This document shows, piece after piece, positions 1 to 4,834 of a stretch of DNA of 6,829 nt (its first letter is position 1; each line of letters begins with the position of its first letter). The position numbers and the translations under genes were made by a program. The notes under the pieces are model-generated. The model did not search any database and was not told the DNA's origin. It saw only the letters and a list, made by a program, of their open reading frames with translations. The stretch is from an uncultured Microcoleaceae cyanobacterium (GTDB lineage Bacteria; Cyanobacteriota; Cyanobacteriia; Cyanobacteriales; Microcoleaceae), in contig CALKCV010000364.1 of NCBI GenBank assembly GCA_938083405.1, positions 1 to 6,829 of the forward strand, written 5' to 3'.

Positions 1-42
1 AAAAACCCGGTTTCGTTGGGAAACCGGGTTTTTGTTTTTTTT
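1..42 (+). terminator. Strong hairpin with T-tract (GAAACC-family palindrome)
   Basis: Positions 1-13 (AAAAACCCGGTTT) are perfectly complementary to 21-33, with a 7-nt loop (14-20). The stem is 13 bp, and a T-rich run continues to 42. This is the shape of an intrinsic terminator for a plus-strand gene ending left of the window. Its A-rich left arm would give a U-rich tail on the minus strand too, so it could also stop minus-strand transcription from the porin. The core belongs to the same palindrome family as 6594-6627 and 6684-6716, so it may be a dispersed repeat used as a terminator. No upstream gene is visible to confirm the role. Confidence 0.7.
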
Positions 43-162
43 ATGCTAATTCTGCCAACAGGCTTATATCAAGTCGCAACAAACAAGCATAACAAAACAA
101 AAAGGAGGAAGAGGTTAATGCAAGTCTCACCTTGGGTTTCAAGCTTCTGTCCCAATTGTTAA
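43..162 (+). CDS. Possible small ORF (39 aa, or 14 aa from the internal ATG)
   Basis: An uninterrupted frame runs from ATG at 43 to TAA at 160-162 (39 codons). An in-frame ATG at 118 is preceded by AAGGAGG (102-108) with 9 nt spacing, an ideal Shine-Dalgarno that none of the three long genes here has. From that ATG the product would be MQVSPWVSSFCPNC, ending in a CxxC pair. From ATG 43 the extra part contains a basic stretch (NKHNKTKRRKRL). The frame begins just after the T-tract of the terminator-like hairpin and ends inside the heptamer array. I recognise no family. A chance polypurine run in the 3' region of the convergent porin gene is the main alternative. Confidence 0.2.
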   Translation: MLILPTGLYQVATNKHNKTKRRKRLMQVSPWVSSFCPNC

Positions 163-188
163 TTATTAATTGTTAATTGTTAATTAAT
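154..188 (-). repeat. Heptanucleotide tandem array after the porin stop codon
   Basis: Five heptamers sit head to tail. On the porin coding strand they read ATTAATT, then AACAATT, AACAATT, AATAATT and AACAATT, so the phase-shifted unit is AATTAAY. The array starts two bases after the porin stop codon. It resembles the short tandemly repeated repetitive (STRR) heptamers known from cyanobacteria. A matching AATTAAT/AATTAAC array follows the GTPase stop codon at 6507-6548, again in sense orientation with its gene. Confidence 0.75.
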
Positions 189-189
189 A

Positions 190-1842
190 TTAGAACCTAA
201 ACTGAGTGCGCAACACCGTGACCCACACAGTATCGTTATTGGAGTTGTGGTCTGGATTCGTAATCACGAACAAACCAGGAGTGATCGAGATATTGTCGTT
301 AAGCTGCAAGCGATAGAAAGCTTCTATATGTAAAGAAGTATCTTCGTCTTCCTGGCCGCCATCGATATCGGTAAGTTTAGGAGGGACGCCGACGACAATA
401 CCTCCCAAACTGCCTTCCTTGAAAAGATCCGGGAAAGCGAGGGTAACAGCACCATTGAGAATAGTTGCATCGCCGCTATCTTCTTGAGTAGTGCGAGCGA
501 AGGTTGCACCAAACCAACCGCCTAGCTGGAAGCCATCGCCAATAGCCCAATTAAATTCAAAAGCTGCATTATCAGCAACAGTAGGAGCATCACCAAAAGG
601 CTGTCTTGCCGCTTCACTGCCCGTACTTCCAGTTATATTTGCCTGACCCTTACCCCAATACTTGTAAACGTACTGAAAACTAAAGCCAAAAGTGGAAGTA
701 GGTTGAACGAGCAACTGAGCTATAGCACTGTAGGGACCGTTAAACAAACCGCCACCTTCACTTGGATTAGCGCCATCGGCTGCCAAATAACCCAAGTGCA
801 GGGCAACGCTGTCGGTAAAGCCAATCTGAACGCCACCACCTGCTCCTTCCGGTCCTCGGTAGATAACTGGGTTGCGCTGTCCGAAGCGGGATATAGAAGA
901 GCCACCGCTGCTGTTAAACGGCGTTAGGGGAGAGCCAATGTCGTCAAGGTCGAGAGAATTAGCACCGAAATAGACTAGAGTGCGATTGCCTAAGGGGAAA
1001 CGATAAGTAAGATCGTCGAGCTCGAAACCGTCCGAAAAGCCGTCTGTACTGATGCGACTCATTAAGGTATCAGTATTAGCAGCCAAGTTAGGCAGAGCGC
1101 TTGCATTAAGACGAGTTCTCAAGCGGTCTTTGCCGGTAAAGCTAGTATCGAAGTTCAGACGTACCCTATAACCCAAAAAGGTATTAACATCGGCATCGTG
1201 ACCGTTTACGAATTCGCCTTCACTATCCCCCAATATGAACAAGGCCTCACCGTTGAGCTTCGTGGTCGTGGAGAACTGATTCGCTTCGAGTTCGGCAGTG
1301 CGAGCTTCGAGGGTATCTACCCGACCGGTCAAGACTGCTAGTTCTGCTGCAAACTCTTCTTGCAAGCGTTGCAAGATGGCTAGGTCATCCCGCGTCACTA
1401 AGTCGGCGGTGGATGCGGCAATCAACTCGGTAATCCGGTCCAAACAAGCATTTAAACCAGCGGCGAACTCGTAGCGGGTCATGGCCCGGTTGCCTCTATA
1501 AGTCCCATCTGGATAACCTGCAATACAACCGTAGCGTTCCACTAGAGATTGCAGCGCTTGGAAAGCCCAATCTGTGGGTTGGATGTCTGATAGCTGGGAA
1601 ACAGAGGTAACTTGACCCATGGGGTCTGCTTCTTCTAATTCCGATACGCCAATGACGTCCAAAGACGGATCGGCAAGAGGCTGGGAGGGAGAACCTACTG
1701 CTTGGGCTAGTATTAGTCCTTCTCCACTGGTGGTAGTAGTGGGTTGGTTAGGGTTAGCCAGGGCAGGACTAGCCATCAGCAAGGCTGCAGCGCTTACCAC
1801 ACCAGGACTGTTTTTTAGAGCGTTCCAGAGAATTTTTGTCAT
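190..1842 (-). CDS. Outer-membrane porin, SLH domain plus OprB-type barrel (cyanobacterial iron-uptake porin/Som family)
   Basis: This encodes a 550-aa outer-membrane channel for small solutes; members of the family are often annotated as iron uptake porins. Visible features in order: a signal peptide with hydrophobic core VVSAAALLMA and a likely cleavage after A29 (SPALA/N); a Pro/Thr/Ser-rich linker; one SLH domain at about 82-137 (DIQPTDWAFQALQSL, GYPDGTYRGNRAMTRYEFA), which in this family binds the peptidoglycan-linked polymer; a coiled coil at about 148-189; then a Gly/aromatic-rich beta barrel from about 195. The protein ends QFRF with a terminal Phe, the usual outer-membrane barrel signal. 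I chose ATG 1842 because GAGGA (1851-1855) lies 8 nt upstream. The in-frame GTG at 1857 overlaps that site and is unlikely. The exact substrate (iron, inorganic ions, sugars) cannot be read from the sequence. The gene appears monocistronic, with a long leader. Confidence 0.93.
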   Translation of the reverse strand: MTKILWNALKNSPGVVSAAALLMASPALANPNQPTTTTSGEGLILAQAVGSPSQPLADPSLDVIGVSELEEADPMGQVTSVSQLSDIQPTDWAFQALQSLVERYGCIAGYPDGTYRGNRAMTRYEFAAGLNACLDRITELIAASTADLVTRDDLAILQRLQEEFAAELAVLTGRVDTLEARTAELEANQFSTTTKLNGEALFILGDSEGEFVNGHDADVNTFLGYRVRLNFDTSFTGKDRLRTRLNASALPNLAANTDTLMSRISTDGFSDGFELDDLTYRFPLGNRTLVYFGANSLDLDDIGSPLTPFNSSGGSSISRFGQRNPVIYRGPEGAGGGVQIGFTDSVALHLGYLAADGANPSEGGGLFNGPYSAIAQLLVQPTSTFGFSFQYVYKYWGKGQANITGSTGSEAARQPFGDAPTVADNAAFEFNWAIGDGFQLGGWFGATFARTTQEDSGDATILNGAVTLAFPDLFKEGSLGGIVVGVPPKLTDIDGGQEDEDTSLHIEAFYRLQLNDNISITPGLFVITNPDHNSNNDTVWVTVLRTQFRF

Positions 1843-1850
1843 TGTTGTTA

Positions 1851-1859
1851 TCCTCACAC
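1851..1859 (-). promoter_or_regulatory. Porin ribosome-binding site complementary to the Yfr1 sRNA loop
   Basis: On the coding strand this site reads GTGTGAGGA. It includes the Shine-Dalgarno GAGGA 8 nt before ATG 1842, which decides the start. As I recall it, the invariant unpaired loop of the cyanobacterial small RNA Yfr1 is ACUCCUCACAC, and nine contiguous bases of it (UCCUCACAC) pair perfectly here. Yfr1 is reported to repress porin mRNAs in Prochlorococcus by pairing near the ribosome-binding site, so translational repression is a reasonable inference. The Yfr1 gene itself is not in this window. Confidence 0.5.
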
Positions 1860-2033
1860 CGGATTTGAGTAACTTACTAATTGGGTAATTGCGAACTACT
1901 TGCTATGTTAATGCTTAAAAGCTTCAGCCTGGAGGCTTATGTATTCTAGTTTTGTTTGAAGTTAAAGTTGTCCTGCTGACTCTGCGCCTTAAAGCGGGTA
2001 GCGCTCTCAACTTCTATCATAGGGTTTTCAATT
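1860..2033 (-). other. Long noncoding leader region of the porin gene
   Basis: About 170 nt separate the promoter candidate from the porin ribosome-binding site, and no ORF fills them. The region holds a short interrupted palindrome, AGCCT-GG-AGGCT (1926-1937), and a second -10-like hexamer TAGAAT on the coding strand (1948-1943) without a convincing -35. I looked for a Fur-box-like inverted repeat, as might be expected for an iron-responsive porin, and saw none. Confidence 0.4.
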
Positions 2034-2039
2034 TGTCAA
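2011..2039 (-). promoter_or_regulatory. Candidate porin promoter
   Basis: A perfect -35 hexamer TTGACA lies on the minus strand at 2039-2034. The -10 is uncertain. TATGAT (2021-2016) is a good match but only 12 nt away. TAGAAG (2016-2011) has the normal 17-nt spacing but a weaker sequence. The TTGACA also contains the TGA stop of the small ORF upstream (2038-2036), so promoter and ORF end overlap. Confidence 0.35.
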
Positions 2040-2295
2040 GCATCTTTTTTGAGTTGTCCAGAATTAGCGGTCTTTTTTACAACAGGATTTTCCCGTGATT
2101 GTACATCAAACTTCCAAATTGGCAACCCCTTGAAGGCGGTTAATTTTTTGAGTAAAGGGCCAGCGGAAACAAGATCGACTAAATCTAGGCTGCCTCCGTA
2201 GATCGCTTGCCTATTTTTCCTTTGCCATTGCTTATATCCGGCAATCTGCAGGTCATTGAATCCGAAGGCCAGAAACAACCATTTCTTTTGCGCAT
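2036..2295 (-). pseudogene. Small ORF, possible frameshifted gene remnant (about 86 aa if repaired)
   Basis: An open frame of 80 codons runs from TTG 2278 to TGA 2038-2036. It has a protein-like composition rich in W, F, Y, K and L, for example FGFNDLQIAGYKQWQRKNRQ, LDLVDLVSAGPLLKKL and GLPIWKFDVQSREN. There is no ATG or GTG in this frame. An ATG at 2295 lies just upstream but in another frame. One extra A in the A4 run (2286-2289) would join them as MRKKKWLFLAFGF, giving about 86 aa. This looks like a recent single-base loss in a homopolymer, or a sequencing error, rather than an intact gene. There is no good Shine-Dalgarno, and I recognise no family. A spurious ORF is the alternative. Confidence 0.3.
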
Positions 2296-2321
2296 ATAGG
2301 CCTAATTATAGGCCTAATTAT
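2296..2321. repeat. Two-copy 12-bp tandem repeat carrying TAGGCCTA palindromes
   Basis: The unit ATAGGCCTAATT occurs twice (2296-2307, 2308-2319), followed by AT. Each copy carries the perfect palindrome TAGGCCTA (2297-2304, 2309-2316), centred 12 bp apart. The minus strand of the junction contains an exact TATAAT (2310-2305). The repeat abuts the ATG at 2295 of the remnant-like small ORF, so it could be an operator or promoter for that ORF. No convincing -35 is seen. Confidence 0.55.
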
Positions 2322-2379
2322 TGCCACCATTGAGTCGGGGAGTAGCAACTAATGGAAAAGGAATTTAGATAAATCGTTA

Positions 2380-2409
2380 ATGCCAGACGACGAGATGCCA
2401 GACCACGAG
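2380..2409. repeat. Two-copy 15-bp tandem repeat
   Basis: ATGCCAGACGACGAG (2380-2394) is followed directly by ATGCCAGACCACGAG (2395-2409), with one mismatch. Read on the plus strand this is an 11-codon frame, MPDDEMPDHEL, ending in TAA at 2413-2415. AGGAA (2359-2363) lies about 16 nt upstream, too far for a normal ribosome-binding site. It is most likely a slippage duplication in the gap downstream of the CCC transporter gene. I see no terminator for that gene in 2279-2465. Confidence 0.6.
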
Positions 2410-2465
2410 CTCTAAAAATAGTGACGGGTTGCAGTTAACTACTCTGAGTTTAAAGTTAGAAATCC

Positions 2466-4715
2466 TCAAGAGCGATCGCTCAACACCTCCCCAAAAGCAA
2501 ACCCCGGCGCCGCCAGTACAAAAGCAGTTGTAGGTAGATTAGCAGTACGGGCCTGCAAATTTTCATAATAGCTGCGGAAATCAAAATCTTCTCGCGGGGT
2601 AGCCATACCCAAGAAAATCAGATCCGTATCCCCAGACGACTCGTGGAGAAGATCGTAAAAAGGACGGCCTTCTGAGACCAAAACCTGAGAAATAGCATCG
2701 ATCCGTACCTCTTGAATTAATCGGTCAACATTGGCTTGGGTTGTTTCGGCAGCATTTCGATCGGGAACCACCAACTTGAGATTAATCTGGGCCCCGCTCC
2801 ACTCCAGGTCGTTTTTGAGCAAATAAGCCAGCAGCAACATCAAACCGCCGTTATTTTGCAAACCGCCCCACCAAACATCTATGCGGCGACGTTGGCCAAA
2901 ACCGCGATCGCTATTTTCCCGAAAAATAATCAGATTCCGCTTGGCCTTGTGAATATAAGCGATCAACTCGCAATAGCCATCGCGACGAGAAGGCTCCTCG
3001 CTATCCCCAAGCACGACAGTATTGGGCATCAGCGGTCCCAACCCGTAAGTTTCCACCAACTGTTGGGCACCCACCAAAAAATCGGGGGCAGTGACAACCC
3101 TTACCAGAGCTTGGACTCCTCGTTTGTCCAAATACTCTCGAATAGTGGCCTGCATATCCCCCAGTTTAGAAACATCCCTCGAACCTGTGGGCAAAACGCT
3201 AGAAACGGTAATCAAACCCCGGTTGTGGGTCAGATCGTCGGCAAACTGAATCAAAAGCCAGCGTTTTTTCGGTATCCCAGACAACACCAAAATATGAGGT
3301 CGCCAGTTTTTAGTATCTTCCTCGTCCGCCAGTTGAAAAATACCTTCGCGCATCATTGCCATCCAAATTCCGCGTCTGGCATCTCCCCAAGTTGTTTCCA
3401 ACTCGCGCCGTTGCAGCCAAAAATAAATACTCAACACGAACAAAGCGGCTACTACGGTGGCTACTGCATTAATTAAAAACATCACTGCCAGACAGCCGAT
3501 TGCCCCCAAAAGAGACAAGGACCAGTGGACGCGGAAGGTAGGGCGGAAAGATGGACTTTGAAGAAAGCCCTCGATGCCTGCCGAGACGTTTAAGACCAGA
3601 TAGGTTGTCAGAAAGAACATGGTCAGCACTGGGGCGATTAAGTTCAACTCTCCAATGCAGACCGTGGCAACTGCTACTCCTAAAGTAACTGCGGTACCGA
3701 TGCGAGGTTCGTCGTTGGGCCCGCTGCCGCTGCCGAGGACAGACATCCACTTGGGCAAGACTCCATCTCTGGCTAGGGCCTGCAATACTCTCGGGGCGCC
3801 GAGAACGCTGCCGATCGCGGAGGAAAGGGTTGCCCCCCAAACTCCGAGCAAGATGGCCGGACCCCAATAGGCCATCTGTGCCATAATCAGGGGTTCTTCG
3901 ATTAAAGTTATGGCGTCGGCCCGCATGGCTAGGACTATAGGCAGCACCATATAAATTACATATCCCGTACCGACGGCGGCCAGGGTTCCCGTGGGGATGG
4001 AACGGCTGGGATCTTTGAGGTCGCCGGACATACTTATGCCTGCCATGATGCCGGTGACGGCGGGGAAGAAGACGGCAAAGACAGTCCAGAATGGTTCGCT
4101 GAGGCGATCGGCTGCTCCCCACATTTCTATGGTTGTTGGTTCGAGGGAGTGTCCGAAGCCGAAAGATATCAGGGATAGAGCGATCGCTCCCATGATGAAA
4201 AATTGAGCCTTGATGGCTATTTCTGCCGAAGTCAGGGCCAGCACTGCTACCCCTACGGTGACGGCGAGGGCCACATATAACTGATTTACTTCCCCAAAGG
4301 TTTGAATTATTAAAGGGGCCTTGACCAAGCTTTCGGCAAAACCTATGGTATAGAGGGCCACAGATAGGGCTTGAGCGAAATAGAGGGGAATGCCGACTGC
4401 CCCGCCTATTTCTATTCCCAGGGAGCGGCCGATCATGTAGTAGGCACCGCCGACGCGGACCGCTCTATCGGTGGCGATCGCGCTGACGGAAAGAGATGTC
4501 AAAAGGGTAATGCTCGTGCTTAGGGTGACAATAATCAGAGTCCCTAGCAAGCCTACGTTACCTACTACCCACCCAAAGCGCAGGTACATTATTACTCCCA
4601 AGATGGTCAAGATCGAGGGAGTAAAAACTCCGCTGAATGTCCCCAAACCAGAAGGATTTGGTACAACAGTTGGGGGCGTTTCCTTTCTTGACTCCTTACG
4701 GTTAAAAAGTTTCAT
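2466..4715 (-). CDS. Cation-chloride cotransporter (CCC/SLC12-like, APC superfamily)
   Basis: This encodes a 749-aa inner-membrane symporter predicted to carry Cl- with K+ and possibly Na+. About 12 membrane segments span residues 28-436, followed by a cytosolic CCC-type C-terminal domain (about 470-749). Family signatures are GGAYYMIGRSLG (89-100), MAGISMSGDLKDPSRSIP (224-241), ATLSSA (295-300), LGAPRVLQALARDG (305-318) and a TM10-11 stretch that aligns well with animal members (NLIAPVLTMFFL, then SLLGAIGCLAVMFLIN). Compared from memory with human NKCC1, the K+ site Tyr (Y122), Pro (P218) and Thr (T221) and the Na+ site A295/S298/S299 are present, while the TM1 Trp is Leu (L39), as in KCCs. 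I chose ATG 4715 (MKLFNRKESRK). The in-frame TTG at 4736 lacks a ribosome-binding site, and even the ATG has only a weak GGG. HIP1 sites lie inside the gene, one in its last codons. It is often mislabelled as an amino-acid permease. Confidence 0.92.
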   Translation of the reverse strand: MKLFNRKESRKETPPTVVPNPSGLGTFSGVFTPSILTILGVIMYLRFGWVVGNVGLLGTLIIVTLSTSITLLTSLSVSAIATDRAVRVGGAYYMIGRSLGIEIGGAVGIPLYFAQALSVALYTIGFAESLVKAPLIIQTFGEVNQLYVALAVTVGVAVLALTSAEIAIKAQFFIMGAIALSLISFGFGHSLEPTTIEMWGAADRLSEPFWTVFAVFFPAVTGIMAGISMSGDLKDPSRSIPTGTLAAVGTGYVIYMVLPIVLAMRADAITLIEEPLIMAQMAYWGPAILLGVWGATLSSAIGSVLGAPRVLQALARDGVLPKWMSVLGSGSGPNDEPRIGTAVTLGVAVATVCIGELNLIAPVLTMFFLTTYLVLNVSAGIEGFLQSPSFRPTFRVHWSLSLLGAIGCLAVMFLINAVATVVAALFVLSIYFWLQRRELETTWGDARRGIWMAMMREGIFQLADEEDTKNWRPHILVLSGIPKKRWLLIQFADDLTHNRGLITVSSVLPTGSRDVSKLGDMQATIREYLDKRGVQALVRVVTAPDFLVGAQQLVETYGLGPLMPNTVVLGDSEEPSRRDGYCELIAYIHKAKRNLIIFRENSDRGFGQRRRIDVWWGGLQNNGGLMLLLAYLLKNDLEWSGAQINLKLVVPDRNAAETTQANVDRLIQEVRIDAISQVLVSEGRPFYDLLHESSGDTDLIFLGMATPREDFDFRSYYENLQARTANLPTTAFVLAAPGFAFGEVLSDRS

Positions 4716-4834
4716 GCTTAAATGCCCATATCGCAAAGGTTAAATAATTTTCCAAACTAATAGCCATCGCCATCATTGCCCAATGGTAGCTATGATTTGA
4801 TTAGAAATGCCCAATTCCCCGGCCATACGATCGA
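4716..4834. promoter_or_regulatory. Divergent promoter region between transporter and GTPase
   Basis: These 119 bp must hold the promoters of both divergent genes. For the GTPase, TATGAT (4791-4796) is a plausible -10 about 38 nt before its ATG, with no clear -35. Directly upstream lies a perfect interrupted palindrome CATTG-CC-CAATG (4774-4785), flanked by ATAGC (4760-4764) and GCTAT (4789-4793), so the nested inverted repeat abuts the -10 and could be a repressor site. On the minus strand no hexamer pair is convincing. Neither gene has a good Shine-Dalgarno, which is common in cyanobacteria. Confidence 0.4.

Noticed and set aside
1843..1857. GTG start at 1857 for the porin
   Set aside because: It adds only five residues (MRITT), lies within the ribosome-binding sequence itself, and has no Shine-Dalgarno of its own. 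ATG 1842 fits better.
1619..1888. Plus-strand frame of 89 codons over the porin start
   Set aside because: It is antisense to the porin signal peptide and SLH linker. There is no ribosome-binding site and no recognisable protein pattern.
1858..2035. Fur box expected upstream of an iron-uptake-type porin
   Set aside because: No GATAATGATAATCATTATC-like inverted repeat was found by eye on either strand, so iron control cannot be claimed from the sequence.
2380..2415. 11-codon peptide MPDDEMPDHEL on the plus strand
   Set aside because: It is the direct product of a two-copy 15-bp duplication with no properly spaced ribosome-binding site, so it is probably not translated.
2736..3476. Plus-strand open frame of 246 codons
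   Set aside because: It lies wholly antisense to the CCC transporter gene, whose C-terminal domain is well formed. The product is Gln/Asn/His-rich with no domain pattern, typical of an antisense shadow.
3469..4122. Minus-strand open frame of 217 codons
   Set aside because: It is an alternate frame of the same strand inside the CCC transmembrane region, and the Arg/Ser/His-rich translation has no membrane or fold signature.
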